Shown here piece by piece: positions 37,669 to 46,469 of a DNA stretch of 61,102 nt. Position numbers and translations under genes: made by a program. This DNA comes from UBA2357 sp041678045 (GTDB taxonomy: Bacteria; Pseudomonadota; Gammaproteobacteria; Burkholderiales; Rhodocyclaceae), in NCBI GenBank assembly GCA_041678045.1, contig JBAYOV010000020.1:1-61102 (forward strand). Direction: 5' to 3'. The stretch's first letter is position 1. Each line of letters starts with the position of its first letter. Under the pieces are notes generated by a model. The model was not told the origin of the DNA, searched no databases, and saw only the letters and a list, made by a program, of their open reading frames with translations.

Positions 37669-38280
37669 TCAGCCGGCCGGGGGCGTGGTGTCGATGAAGC
37701 TCTGGCGGGCGTGGATGCGTGCGCCGAAGGCCGCCAGCGCGGGGTGGGCGCTGCGCCAGTCAATGTCTGCAAAGCGCAGGTCGAGGTAGGCCAGGGCGCA
37801 GCCTGCGGCAATGTCGCCCAGTTGCAACTGCGCCCCGTTGAACCACGGCTTGTTGCCCAGACGCTGCTCCAGAGCGGTGAGGGCGCGTTCGATCTTGCTG
37901 CGCTGGCGTGCAATGTCAGTGTCGTTGCGTACGTTTTCCGGACGGCGCGACTCAAGCAATGCGCTGACTGCAGCATCGCACAGACCGTCGGCCAAGGCTT
38001 CGGTCTGGCGTACCCGCACCCGTTCCAGAGGGTCGAGTGGCAGCAGGTGGGGCGTGGCATTGAGGGTTTCCAGATAGCCGGCAATCACCGGAGAGTCGAA
38101 GAAGGCCTCGCCCTCGTCGGTGACCAGCACCGGCACCTTGCCGAGCGGGTTGATCTCGGGCACCTGCGTGCTGCTTTCCCAGGGCGAGTCGACGACCAGT
38201 TCGAAGGACAGGGACTTTTCGGCCAGCAGAATGCGCACCTTGCGGGCGTAGGGGCTGGTTAGCGATGCGAGCAGCTTCAT
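37669..38280 (-). CDS. Glutathione S-transferase family protein
   Basis: 203 residues. The N-terminal thioredoxin-fold domain reads MKLLASLTSPYARKVRILLAEK, with the glutathione-binding GKVPVLVTDEGEAFFDSPVI segment. The C-terminal helical domain contains WFNGAQLQLGDIAAGCALAYLDLR. The SPYARK active-site region resembles the bacterial Beta/YibF-type branch. The substrate is unknown. It is followed on the same strand by dsbD, and the hydrolase gene lies 15 bases upstream. Confidence 0.9.
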   Translation of the reverse strand: MKLLASLTSPYARKVRILLAEKSLSFELVVDSPWESSTQVPEINPLGKVPVLVTDEGEAFFDSPVIAGYLETLNATPHLLPLDPLERVRVRQTEALADGLCDAAVSALLESRRPENVRNDTDIARQRSKIERALTALEQRLGNKPWFNGAQLQLGDIAAGCALAYLDLRFADIDWRSAHPALAAFGARIHARQSFIDTTPPAG

Positions 38281-38294
38281 GGCGGGGACCTCGT

Positions 38295-38951
38295 TCAGAG
38301 TGGTTGCCAGGTGCGGGCGACGATGTTGCGGATGACGTGCAGCTTGCCGTGGAAGAAGTGGTCCGCACCGGGCACCACCACCACGGGCTGCTCCTGTGGC
38401 CTGGCCCAGTCGAGCACGTTGGCGAGCGGCACGGTTTCGTCGTGTTCGCCGTGGATCACCAGCGACGGGATGTCTGCAGGCAGGGGCGGGGTGTCGTACT
38501 GGCGGGCGCCATCGGCCGCCTCGCCTGCCGCCAGCCCGACCAGCACGATGCGCTTCGGCGGCGTCAAGCCACTGGCCAGGCGCGCGGCGACCCGGGTTTG
38601 CACGAAACCACCGAAGGAGAATCCCCCCAGCGCCAGCGGCAGAAAGCCCCAGCGCGACTGCGCCCAGCTGATCACCGCCAGCATGTCTTCGGTTTCTCCC
38701 TGGCCGTGATCGTGGTTGCCGTCGCTGGCACCTACCCCCCGGAAGTTGGGGCGCAGCGCGGCAAAGCCCTGGTCACGGAAGGCGCGTGCCAGGGTGTGGG
38801 CCACCTTGTTGGAGTGGGCTCCGCCATACAGTGGATGCGGGTGACAGATCAGGGCGATGCCGCGCACGGTCTCGGGGACATCGATGAGGGTGTCGATGTT
38901 GCCTTCTGCGCCGCGCAGCAGCGCCTTTTCGGTGGGCAGGGGTCGGCTCAT
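38295..38951 (-). CDS. Alpha/beta hydrolase, small dienelactone-hydrolase-like type
   Basis: 218 residues. The nucleophile elbow is GGFSFGGFV (Ser112). The acid is in VIHGEHDETVPL and the histidine in VPGADHFFHGKL, completing a Ser-Asp-His triad. N-terminal CHPHPLYGGAHSNKV and RPNFRGVGASDG are typical of this COG2945-like group of unknown substrate. Possibly co-transcribed with the downstream glutathione transferase gene and the upstream ferredoxin gene. Confidence 0.87.
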   Translation of the reverse strand: MSRPLPTEKALLRGAEGNIDTLIDVPETVRGIALICHPHPLYGGAHSNKVAHTLARAFRDQGFAALRPNFRGVGASDGNHDHGQGETEDMLAVISWAQSRWGFLPLALGGFSFGGFVQTRVAARLASGLTPPKRIVLVGLAAGEAADGARQYDTPPLPADIPSLVIHGEHDETVPLANVLDWARPQEQPVVVVPGADHFFHGKLHVIRNIVARTWQPL

Positions 38952-38997
38952 GCTGTGTGTCCTTGTTCCAGGTGGCCGGGTGGGCTTGGGCCGGCGA

Positions 38998-39312
38998 TCA
39001 GTCGGGCAGTTGCAGGCGGCTCACGATGCGGCCATGCACCAGGTGTTCGTCGATGATTTCGTCGATGTCTTCGCGGTCGACATAGGTGTACCAGACGTTG
39101 TCAGGATAGACCACCGCCACCGGCCCGTCGTCGCAGCGCCCCAGGCAGCCGGCCTTGTTGATGCGGATGCCGCCCTTGCCCTTCAGGCCGAGCGCGGCAA
39201 TGCGCTCCTTGGCATGGGTCTGCAGTTCGGCCGCGTGATGGTCGGCACAGCAACTGTCGCCGGGCGGGCGCTGGTTGCAGCAGAAGAACACATGGTGGCG
39301 GAAGTGGCTCAT
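38998..39312 (-). CDS. Thioredoxin-like [2Fe-2S] ferredoxin
   Basis: 104 residues. Opening HHVFFCCNQRPPGDSCC, then AGCLGRCDDGPVAVVYPDNVWY and the acidic EDIDEIIDEHL helix match the thioredoxin-fold [2Fe-2S] ferredoxins known from Clostridium pasteurianum, Aquifex and as Shethna protein I of Azotobacter. Cluster ligands are likely among Cys11/12, Cys21/22, Cys56 and Cys60. Its redox partner is unknown, but the nearby rnf and nif genes make a role in electron supply conceivable. Confidence 0.85.
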   Translation of the reverse strand: MSHFRHHVFFCCNQRPPGDSCCADHHAAELQTHAKERIAALGLKGKGGIRINKAGCLGRCDDGPVAVVYPDNVWYTYVDREDIDEIIDEHLVHGRIVSRLQLPD

Positions 39313-39380
39313 CGGGAACGTCTCCAGGGGAAAGGCGGGTGTGATGGATGTGCGCGATTATAGCGGCTGGCCGGGGCCGC

Positions 39381-40469
39381 TCAGCGCTCGCTCAGATGCG
39401 CCCCCCGCCACAGCCCGAGGGCCGACAGATAGCCCAGCGCCACGAAGGGCCAGGCTGCGGCGGTCACCTGGGTCAGACCGTGGAAGTTGAGGAAGTTTCC
39501 GCGTGTCTCGAACTGCAGGTCGAGCGCGAGATAAGGGTTGTCGGGGATCAGGTTGCCCACCGTGGTGGCGATCAGCAGGGTGATGCCGGCCAGCGCGTGC
39601 TGCTGGATGCGCGGCAGGCGCAGGGCCGCGAGCAGCAGGAGCAGGCCGGCGACGAGTCCCGCACCGCTGCCCGGGGTGAGCCAGGCGGTGGGGGAGCCCG
39701 GCACCAGAAAGCTGGCCGTGGCGAGGGTCTTGGCGAGCAGGGCAAGGGCGATCAGGCCGGCCACTGGCCACAGGGCAGGGTCGAGCATGATGCAGCGTGC
39801 AAACAGGGCGATGGCGACCAGGCTGCAGGCCACCTGCACGGCTTCGAGCTGGATGAATCGCCCGGCGTCGAAACTCAGCGGGGTGACCAGGCCCAGCGCT
39901 TCCCGGATGTCGCCGCTGCCAAACAGCGGACTTTCCGGCATCAATTGCGCGAGCAGCCACAGTCCGAGCAGAACCAGCCCGAGATCGCCCGAGCGCCCGG
40001 GGATGATCAGGCGGGTGCGCAAACCCACCAGCCCCCCGTGCTCGTGAAACAGTCGATGCCCCCAGAACAGGCCTGCGAAGGCACCGAGTGCCGCCCCCAG
40101 CAGGTTGCAGCCCAGGTCGAGGTTGGAGGCCACCCGGCTGGGCAGAAAATGCTGGGTGGTTTCAATCGACAGGCTCAGCAGGCCGGCCACGAGCGTGGCG
40201 GTGGCGAGGCTGCGCCAGGGCCACGCCCTCCAGCCCAGCGCCGGCACCAGCAAGAAACCGAGGGGAACGTAACCCAGCACGTTCAGCACCAGATCCTCGA
40301 CCCGGTAATAACGCGGCCAGGGCGCCACCAGATAATCGAACACCGGTAGCCCGGAATCCTGCCATCCACTCATCGGATGCAGGCAGGCATACAGCACCAG
40401 CAGCGCATACGCTGCGGCGAGGATGCGGGGCAACCGGGTGCTGGTGGCCGGGCCGGCCGGATCGGTCAT
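39381..40469 (-). CDS. VanZ-family membrane protein
   Basis: 362 residues, with about nine hydrophobic segments. The N-terminal third carries the VanZ-like pattern: LVLYACLHPMSGW, then YRVEDLVLNVLGYVPLGFLLV, then LSIETTQHFLPSRVASNLDLGCNLLGAALGA. The C-terminal part is a further hydrophobic region of unknown function. ATG 40469 is preferred because the membrane region starts soon after it; the open frame upstream encodes only Arg/Ala-rich sequence. Function is unknown; VanZ itself affects teicoplanin resistance. Confidence 0.8.
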   Translation of the reverse strand: MTDPAGPATSTRLPRILAAAYALLVLYACLHPMSGWQDSGLPVFDYLVAPWPRYYRVEDLVLNVLGYVPLGFLLVPALGWRAWPWRSLATATLVAGLLSLSIETTQHFLPSRVASNLDLGCNLLGAALGAFAGLFWGHRLFHEHGGLVGLRTRLIIPGRSGDLGLVLLGLWLLAQLMPESPLFGSGDIREALGLVTPLSFDAGRFIQLEAVQVACSLVAIALFARCIMLDPALWPVAGLIALALLAKTLATASFLVPGSPTAWLTPGSGAGLVAGLLLLLAALRLPRIQQHALAGITLLIATTVGNLIPDNPYLALDLQFETRGNFLNFHGLTQVTAAAWPFVALGYLSALGLWRGAHLSER

Positions 40470-40693
40470 GACGCGCTGGACATTCCGCTCGGATAAAGCG
40501 GGTGATTCTAACCGAGCGGCGGCTGGGTGTGGCAGGCGAGCGGCGCATCGGCGCATCGCTCGCGGGACCGTTCCCGTTCTGTTCGGGGCTTCATGCAATC
40601 ATCGTGGAAAGGGACGCTTGCATGGAGTTCGACGCCATTTTTGACTATTCACCCGACCCTTGTGCAGGGCCGTGGGCCACGCATCGAGGCCGC

Positions 40694-40969
40694 TCAGTCT
40701 GCCTCGTCGCCCATGTCGCGGCGGGGTACCTGGGTGGGGTCGCAGATGATCGGGCGGTAGACCTCCACACGGTCGCCCGCTTGCAGGGGGGTGTCAGGTT
40801 TCACCACCTTGCCGAACACGCCGACCTTCTGCTGCTCCAGATCGATGTCCGGATACATGCCGAGCAGGCCGGACAGCACGATTGCGTCGTGTGCGGTCGT
40901 GCCTTCCGGCACATCGATGCGCAGCCACACTTGCTGGCCGCGATCGGCATAGGCAACGCCGACTCTCAT
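40694..40969 (-). CDS. rnfH: RnfH family ubiquitin-fold protein
   Basis: 91 residues, beta-grasp fold. MRVGVAYADRGQQVWLRIDVPEGTTAHDAI and the C-terminal LQAGDRVEVYRPIICDPTQVPRR are diagnostic for RnfH (UPF0125). It starts 18 bases after rnfE, completing an rnfABCDGEH order. RnfH is found with Rnf complexes in diazotrophs; its biochemical role is not settled. Confidence 0.92.
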   Translation of the reverse strand: MRVGVAYADRGQQVWLRIDVPEGTTAHDAIVLSGLLGMYPDIDLEQQKVGVFGKVVKPDTPLQAGDRVEVYRPIICDPTQVPRRDMGDEAD

Positions 40970-40987
40970 GTCTTGTGCCCTCCCCGG

Positions 40988-41731
40988 TCAGATGCCTGCG
41001 CCGACGGCATTGCCCTGGCGGGCTGCCATGCGGCTGCGGTGGCTTTCCCAGGCGCGCTGTGCGGCCATCAGGAAACCCAGTGCCAGAAAGCCTCCCGGTG
41101 GCAGGATCATCAGCAGGAAGCCTTTGTATTCCGGAATCAGCGTCATTTCCATGAAGTGGAATTGCTCGCCGAGCAACAGGCTGGCACTGGCAAACAAGGT
41201 GCCACTGCCGAGAATCTCGCGGGTTGCGCCCAGCACCACCAGTGCCACGGTGAATCCCAGCCCCATGGCCAGTCCGTCGGCGGCAGCGGCGCCCACCGGG
41301 TGTCGCGAGGCAAAGGCTTCGGCGCGCCCGAGAATGCCGCAATTACAGACGATCAGCGCAATGAACAGGCCCAGCACCTTGTAGAGGTCATGCAGCCAGG
41401 CGTTCAGGCTCATGTCGACCAGTGTGACCAGCGTGGCAATGAGCACGATGAACACCGGAATGCGCACACTCGGGCTGACCCAGTTGCGGATCAGCGCAAC
41501 GGCCGTGTTCGAACAGACCAGCACCGCCGTGGTGGCCAGTCCCATGCCCAGGCCGTTGGTGGCCGTGCCGGTGACCGCCAGCAGCGGACACAGGGCCAGC
41601 ATCTGGGTGAACACCATGTTCTGCGACCACAGGCCGTCGCTGAAGATGCTGCGCATCGAAGGGCCGCGTGGCCGGTCGGGGACGGGGGTGTCGGGCGGTG
41701 CCGACGTGACGGTGTCATGGGCGGTGCTCAT
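40988..41731 (-). CDS. rnfE: Rnf electron transport complex subunit RnfE
   Basis: 247 residues with about six membrane helices. LWSQNMVFTQMLALCPLLAVTGTATNGLGMGLATT is the standard opening of RnfE, and the second half carries the Cys-containing IVCNCGILGRAEAFASRHPVGAAAADG motif shared with RnfA. It helps pass electrons across the membrane in the ion-driven ferredoxin:NAD oxidoreductase. The start overlaps the rnfG stop by four bases. Confidence 0.94.
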   Translation of the reverse strand: MSTAHDTVTSAPPDTPVPDRPRGPSMRSIFSDGLWSQNMVFTQMLALCPLLAVTGTATNGLGMGLATTAVLVCSNTAVALIRNWVSPSVRIPVFIVLIATLVTLVDMSLNAWLHDLYKVLGLFIALIVCNCGILGRAEAFASRHPVGAAAADGLAMGLGFTVALVVLGATREILGSGTLFASASLLLGEQFHFMEMTLIPEYKGFLLMILPPGGFLALGFLMAAQRAWESHRSRMAARQGNAVGAGI

Positions 41732-42441
41732 TGGGCGGCTCCATCGGGGGCAGAGGTCGGGGAAACAGGAGAGACTTCTGGCGCAGCGGGAAGGGGGCTG
41801 GTGCCAGCGGCCGGCTCATCGTCGGCAAACATCAGGTGCCGGCGAGCGGCGTATACCTCAAGGCCGGCCTTCACGGCATTCACCACGGCACGCGGGGTGA
41901 CGGTGGCGCCGGCAAACTGGTCGAACACGCCGCCGTCCTTCTTCACGCCCCATTGCGCAGGCGGGGGGTTGTCCAGCGAGCGGCCGGCGAAGCTGTCTAC
42001 CCAGGGGTCGCGGCTGATCTCGATCTTGTCGCCCAGGCCCGGGGTTTCGCTGTGGCGGGTCACGCGTACGCCGGTGAGTTGGCCGTTGCGGTCAACGCCC
42101 ATCACCAAGTGGATCGGGCCGGCGTAGCCCTTGCCGGTCATCTGGAACACCACGGCGGTGATCTCGCCTTCACGTCGCGCACGGTGAATGGTGAGCGGAC
42201 GACCGTCCGGCCCCTCGATCTGCGTGGTGTCGCGCAGCAGGTCGTTGTCGGTGCTGTTTGCGGGCAGCACTTGCGCGAGCGAGGCGGCCACGTCGCGTGC
42301 TTCGGCCTCGGCAATCGCCGGTCCGGTGTTCATGTGCGCCAGTGCCAGCGCGGCGCCGGCCAGCAGGGTGACCGTACCCAGGGAGACGGTCTGGTACCAG
42401 ACGGTGTCGAACCAGTCGGCGGCACGGGAAGGTGAGCTCAT
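41728..42441 (-). CDS. rnfG: Rnf electron transport complex subunit RnfG
   Basis: 237 residues: an N-terminal membrane anchor (TVSLGTVTLLAGAALALA) and a periplasmic FMN-binding domain. The flavinylation site is intact: DQFAGATVTPRAVV, where the threonine after GA (about residue 178) should carry covalent FMN. The C-terminus has a Pro/Ala/Ser-rich tail. It lies between rnfD and rnfE, with a four-base overlap to rnfE. Confidence 0.93.
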   Translation of the reverse strand: MSSPSRAADWFDTVWYQTVSLGTVTLLAGAALALAHMNTGPAIAEAEARDVAASLAQVLPANSTDNDLLRDTTQIEGPDGRPLTIHRARREGEITAVVFQMTGKGYAGPIHLVMGVDRNGQLTGVRVTRHSETPGLGDKIEISRDPWVDSFAGRSLDNPPPAQWGVKKDGGVFDQFAGATVTPRAVVNAVKAGLEVYAARRHLMFADDEPAAGTSPLPAAPEVSPVSPTSAPDGAAQ

Positions 42442-42445
42442 GATC

Positions 42446-43510
42446 TCAGCGCTCCTGCGGGGCCAGCGAACGGCCGTCGCGACGGCGACCGAAGATGCGT
42501 GGCCGGGTGTAATGGTCGATCAGCGGCGTGGCTGCGTTCATCAGCAGGATGGCGAAGGCGATGCCCTCGGGGTAAGCCCCCCAGGTGCGGATGATCCAGG
42601 TGAGCAGCCCGCAGCCCGCGCCGAAAATCCACTGCCCCAGCGGGGTGGACGGCGAGGTCACGTAGTCGGTGGCGATGAAGAAGGCACCCAGCATCACGCC
42701 GCCGGTCAGCAGGTGCGCCATGGGGGGCAGATAGGCCTGGGGGGCCAGCAGGTTGGCACACGCCGCCGGGACGGCCACACCCAGCAGGAAGGCCAGCGGA
42801 ATGCGTGCTCCGATGACCCGCCGGGCGATGAGGAAGATGCCTCCGGCCGCAAGCAGCAGGGCCCCGGTTTCCCCCAGGCTGCCGGCCCGGTCGCCCAGGC
42901 TGGCCATCACGGGCTCGAAGCTGTCGCCCAGCGATTGCGCGATGTCGACCCCGCGTGCGGCCTCGATCTTGATGTGGTCGAGCACCGACGCGCTGCTCAG
43001 GCCGTCCGGTACGCCGGCACCGAAGGTGATGTCCAGGGCGCTGGCAAAGCCGGGGGCCCCGTCGCTGCCCAGCGGGCGTGGGGCAATCCAGCGGGTCATT
43101 TCCACCGGAAAGGAGATCAGCAGCATCACGCGCGCGGCCATGGCCGGGTTGAACAGGTTCTGGCCCAAGCCGCCAAAAGCATGCTTGCACACGATGATGG
43201 CGAAGGCGCCGCCGACTGCGCCGATCCACCACGGTGCCCAGGGGGGCAGCGACATCGCCAGCAGCCAGCCGGTGAGCGCCGCCGAGCCGTCGGCCAGTGC
43301 ACTGCGTACCGGCTGCCCGGCCAGGCGACGACACAGGGCTTCGGCGAGCAGGCAACTCAGCAGGGTGGTGATCCACAGCAGGATGGCCGGCCAGCCAAAG
43401 CGCCAGAAACCGTTCAGGGTGGCCGGCAGCAGGGCAAGCATCACCAGCAGCATGACCTGCCCGACCGGGCGGGCACCATGTGCGTGAGGGGAGGCGAAAA
43501 CGGTACTCAT
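42446..43510 (-). CDS. rnfD: Rnf electron transport complex subunit RnfD
   Basis: 354 residues with about nine membrane helices, NqrB-like fold. CKHAFGGLGQNLFNPAMAARVMLLISFP and ATDYVTSPSTPLGQWIFGAGCGLLTWIIR are family landmarks. Odd point: at the place where RnfD/NqrB proteins usually have a D-x-x-S-G-A-T flavinylation motif, this one reads DGLSSASVLD, with Ser175 in place of the FMN-carrying threonine. ATG 43510 overlaps the rnfC stop by three bases; open sequence upstream lies inside rnfC. Confidence 0.92.
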   Translation of the reverse strand: MSTVFASPHAHGARPVGQVMLLVMLALLPATLNGFWRFGWPAILLWITTLLSCLLAEALCRRLAGQPVRSALADGSAALTGWLLAMSLPPWAPWWIGAVGGAFAIIVCKHAFGGLGQNLFNPAMAARVMLLISFPVEMTRWIAPRPLGSDGAPGFASALDITFGAGVPDGLSSASVLDHIKIEAARGVDIAQSLGDSFEPVMASLGDRAGSLGETGALLLAAGGIFLIARRVIGARIPLAFLLGVAVPAACANLLAPQAYLPPMAHLLTGGVMLGAFFIATDYVTSPSTPLGQWIFGAGCGLLTWIIRTWGAYPEGIAFAILLMNAATPLIDHYTRPRIFGRRRDGRSLAPQER

Positions 43511-45033
43511 GCGGTGTGCTCCTCCTGCGCGCGGGCGGCGGCTTCGGCCTTTGCGCGTTCGCGTTCGGCCTTGCGGCGGGCGGCGGCTTCGGCCTTTTCG
43601 CGGGCTTCGCGCTCCATGCGCGCACTGCGCGCCTCCACCAGTTCGCGGATGGCGGCTTGCTTCATGCGGTTGCGTTCGCGTGAGGCCAGTTCGCCCTTCG
43701 CATGGTTGAAGTACTGCACCAGCGGAATGCGTGACGGACAGACGAAGGAACAGGTGCCACAGGCAATGCAGTCCTTCAGGCCAATGTCTGCCGAGGCGGC
43801 CAGATCGCCGGCCCGGATGCGCGCGGCCATCTCCAGCGGCAGCAGCCCGATCGGGCAGGCGTTCACGCAACTGCCGCAACGGATGCAGGCCGCCTCGGCA
43901 TCCGACTGTGCGGTTTCGGCTGCGGTCAGGGCCAGCAGCCCGCCCGAACCCTTGATCACCGGAATGTCGGTCGAGTGAATCGCCAGCCCCATCATCGGTC
44001 CGCCCATCACCAGCCGGGCCGGGGGCTGCGTGAAGCCACCACAGAACTCGATGAGGGCGGAGACCGGGGTGCCGATGCGCACTTCCAGGTTGCGCGGGGT
44101 GCGGATGGCGCCGCCTGCCACGGTGACGATGCGCCGGGTGAGCGGCTCGCCAAAGCGGATGGCCCGGTGGATGGCTGCCGCAGTGCCCACGTTCTGCACG
44201 ACCACGCCCACGTCGGCTGAGCGCCCTTCGGAGGGCACCTCGCGACCGGTGAGCCAGGCAATCAACTGTTTTTCGGAACCCATTGGATAACGGCTGGGGA
44301 CGGCTTCGACGCGGATTTCAGGATGCACCCGGGCGGTTTCGCGCAAGGCGGCAATCGCTTCCGGCTTGTTGCTTTCGACGCCGATCAGGATCTGGCGGGC
44401 GCCGACCGCCCGGGCGATGATGAGCGCGCCATCGACGACCTCGCCGGGGCGCTCCTGCATCAGGCGGTCGTCACATGACAGATAGGGCTCGCACTCGCCG
44501 CCGTTGAGGATCAGCGTTGGAATCGGGTTGTTGCGACCGAGCGACAGCTTGACGGCCGCCGGGAAAGTGGCGCCCCCCATGCCAACCACGCCTGCTGCGG
44601 CCACCCGGCGAGCGATCTCGGCCGGGGTCAGCGAGAACGGATCGGTTTCGGTCAGCGACACACCCTCGTCCAGGCCATCGGGTTCGAGCAGGATCGCGGG
44701 GGCGCCCAGGCCCGACGGGTGCGGGATGGGCACCTCTCCAATGCCGGTGATGAGGCCCGAGGTGGGCGCGTGAATCGGCGCCGAGATGTTGCCCTGTGCT
44801 TCGGCCAGCAGTTGGCCCCGCAGCACCCGGTCGCCCGCCTGCACCACTGGGCGGGCAGGGGCGCCGATGTGCTGGCTGAGGGGCAGGCGCAGTTGCGGCG
44901 GCAGGGGCACCGGCGTCACGGTGGTGCCGGCGGCGGGGTGCTTGCGTCCGTCCGGGTGTGTGCCCCACTGCGCCAGATGGCGGCGCAGGCGGGTCAGCAG
45001 CGGGGGATGGGACGAAATGTTCGGAGTGCCCAT
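43507..45033 (-). CDS. rnfC: Rnf electron transport complex subunit RnfC
   Basis: 508 residues. The NADH/FMN-binding core shows GVVGMGGATFPAAVKL and LILNGGECEPYLSCDDRLM. Two [4Fe-4S] motifs follow: CIRCGSCVNACPIGLLP and CIACGTCSFVCPSRIPL. The C-terminal tail (about 450-508) is a charged Ala/Arg/Glu/Lys helix, far shorter than the repeat tail of E. coli RsxC. ATG 45033 was chosen; an ATG five codons upstream overlaps the rnfB end and is possible too. It is the peripheral NADH-facing subunit. Confidence 0.93.
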   Translation of the reverse strand: MGTPNISSHPPLLTRLRRHLAQWGTHPDGRKHPAAGTTVTPVPLPPQLRLPLSQHIGAPARPVVQAGDRVLRGQLLAEAQGNISAPIHAPTSGLITGIGEVPIPHPSGLGAPAILLEPDGLDEGVSLTETDPFSLTPAEIARRVAAAGVVGMGGATFPAAVKLSLGRNNPIPTLILNGGECEPYLSCDDRLMQERPGEVVDGALIIARAVGARQILIGVESNKPEAIAALRETARVHPEIRVEAVPSRYPMGSEKQLIAWLTGREVPSEGRSADVGVVVQNVGTAAAIHRAIRFGEPLTRRIVTVAGGAIRTPRNLEVRIGTPVSALIEFCGGFTQPPARLVMGGPMMGLAIHSTDIPVIKGSGGLLALTAAETAQSDAEAACIRCGSCVNACPIGLLPLEMAARIRAGDLAASADIGLKDCIACGTCSFVCPSRIPLVQYFNHAKGELASRERNRMKQAAIRELVEARSARMEREAREKAEAAARRKAERERAKAEAAARAQEEHTA

Positions 45034-45040
45034 GATGATC

Positions 45041-45604
45041 TCACGCATTGACCGGAGTGGCCTGTGTCGCCAGGGGGGGCGACACTGCCGGGCGCGGCCA
45101 CACCCAGGTCTGGAGGGTGACCGGCACCGGTTCGATTTCGATGGCCCCGGTGGGGCAGATGTGCTCGCACTTGGCGCAGCCGGTACAGGCCTCGCGGATC
45201 ACCGAATGGATCTGCTTGACCGAGCCGATGACCGCGTCGGTGGGGCACGCCTTGAAGCACTTGGTGCAGCCGATGCAGATTTCCTCGCGCACGCTGGCGA
45301 TCATCGGCACGCTCTCGGTCAGGGCAGCCCCGTCCAGCGACAGCCCCAGCCGTGCCGCGAGGGCTTCGGCCAGGGGCTTGCCGCCGGGCGGGCAACAGGT
45401 GGCCGGGGCTTCACCGTTGGCCAGTGCCGTGGCGGCCCCTGCACAGCCGGGGTAGCCGCACTGGCCACAATTGGTGCCGGGCAGCATGTCCAGCAATTCG
45501 GCTTCGATGCCGTTGCTGTCCACCCGGAAGCGGCGCGCGGCAAGGCCTAGGATCAGCCCGAACAGCACGCCCAGGGCAGAAAGGCTGAAGATGGCGTTGA
45601 GCAT
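45041..45604 (-). CDS. rnfB: Rnf electron transport complex subunit RnfB
   Basis: 187 residues. An N-terminal membrane helix (FSLSALGVLFGLILGLAARRF) is followed by a 4Fe-4S domain with NCGQCGYPGCAGA and the late Cys in CCPPGGK. Two ferredoxin-like motifs come next: CIGCTKCFKACPTDAVIG and CTGCAKCEHICPTGAIEI. It is the subunit that exchanges electrons with ferredoxin, here probably reducing it for nitrogenase. It begins 29 bases after rnfA. Confidence 0.95.
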   Translation of the reverse strand: MLNAIFSLSALGVLFGLILGLAARRFRVDSNGIEAELLDMLPGTNCGQCGYPGCAGAATALANGEAPATCCPPGGKPLAEALAARLGLSLDGAALTESVPMIASVREEICIGCTKCFKACPTDAVIGSVKQIHSVIREACTGCAKCEHICPTGAIEIEPVPVTLQTWVWPRPAVSPPLATQATPVNA

Positions 45605-45633
45605 GGTCTGGTTTCCTCTGTGCAGCAGTGATC

Positions 45634-46215
45634 TCAGTGGTGGGTCAATCCGGCAAACCCCATGAAGGCGAGCGACAGCAATCCGGCGGTGACGAAGGCA
45701 ATCGGCGCACCGGCAAACGCTGCGGGCACCCGCGCCAGCGCCAGCCGCTCACGCAGGCCGGCAAACATCACCAGCACCAGGGTGAAGCCGATCGCCGAAC
45801 CCAGGCCGTACAGCACACTGGTGACAAAGCCGGCTTCTTCCATGATGTTCAGCAGTGCCACGCCGAGCACCGCGCAGTTGGTGGTGATCAGCGGCAGATA
45901 GATGCCCAGCACCTTGTACAGCTCCGGTGCGTTCTTGCGGATGGCCATTTCCACGAACTGCACGGTGGCCGCAATCACCAGAATGAAGCCCAGAATGCGC
46001 AGGTAGGTGATGTCCAGCGGCACCAGCAGCCAGTGCTCCAGCATCCAGCTCAGGGCGCTGGTCAGGGTCAGCACGAAGGTGGTGGCCAGCCCCATGCCCA
46101 CGGCACTGTCGATCTTGCGCGACACGCCCATGAAGGGGCACAGGCCAAGAAACTTGACCAGGACCACGTTGTTCACCAGGGCGGTGCCCAGCAACAGCAT
46201 CAACCATTCGTTCAT
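45634..46215 (-). CDS. rnfA: Rnf electron transport complex subunit RnfA
   Basis: 193 residues with six membrane helices. NEWLMLLLGTALVNNVVLVKFLGLCPFMGVS and the second cysteine region LITTNCAVLGVALLN are diagnostic. First gene of the rnfABCDGEH operon. A GGAGAAC ribosome site lies before the ATG, and a sigma-54 promoter is found about 32 bases upstream of the start, so expression is probably tied to nitrogen fixation. Confidence 0.95.
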   Translation of the reverse strand: MNEWLMLLLGTALVNNVVLVKFLGLCPFMGVSRKIDSAVGMGLATTFVLTLTSALSWMLEHWLLVPLDITYLRILGFILVIAATVQFVEMAIRKNAPELYKVLGIYLPLITTNCAVLGVALLNIMEEAGFVTSVLYGLGSAIGFTLVLVMFAGLRERLALARVPAAFAGAPIAFVTAGLLSLAFMGFAGLTHH

Positions 46216-46246
46216 TACGGTTCTCCGTTCGCTCGTGTTGCATGGC

Positions 46247-46262
46247 AGCAGAACCCGTGCCA
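46247..46262 (-). promoter_or_regulatory. Sigma-54 promoter of the rnf operon
   Basis: On the minus strand TGGCACGGGTTCTGCT matches the -24/-12 consensus TGGCACGnnnnTTGCW with one change and has the required GG-N10-GC spacing. Transcription would start near 46236, about 21 bases before the rnfA ATG. Confidence 0.8.
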
Positions 46263-46357
46263 GGGTGGCCTGCAGGCAGATTGCTGTGCAATTTCAGGGA
46301 ATGCGCGCCCTGAACGGGTGCATGACTGTGTGTCGATTGCGCCAGCCGGCCGGATTT

Positions 46358-46373
46358 TGTTGCAAACGCGACA
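46358..46373. promoter_or_regulatory. NifA-type upstream activator site between rnfA and nifL
   Basis: TGTTGCAAACGCGACA fits TGT-N10-ACA exactly. It lies 96 bases upstream of the rnfA -24 box and 81 bases upstream of the nifL -24 box, in the usual range for both. It is the only such site I see in the gap, so one site may serve both directions. Confidence 0.75.
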
Positions 46374-46453
46374 GCGTGCTGCGGGACAAGCCCAGGGGGG
46401 TGGCTGGGGCTGCAGGGGAGTGGCCCGGCTCCGGGGATGCTGCGCTGCACCGA

Positions 46454-46469
46454 TGGCACATCGATTGCT
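46454..46469 (+). promoter_or_regulatory. Sigma-54 promoter of nifLA
   Basis: TGGCACATCGATTGCT has the -24 TGGCAC and -12 TTGCT boxes with GG-N10-GC spacing, a near-perfect match. Transcription would start near 46480, about 24 bases before the nifL ATG. Confidence 0.85.

Noticed and set aside
40470..40693. Possible small gene or terminator between rnfH and the VanZ-like gene.
   Set aside because: Short plus-strand frames there run antisense into rnfH and have no recognisable features; no convincing hairpin with a T-run.
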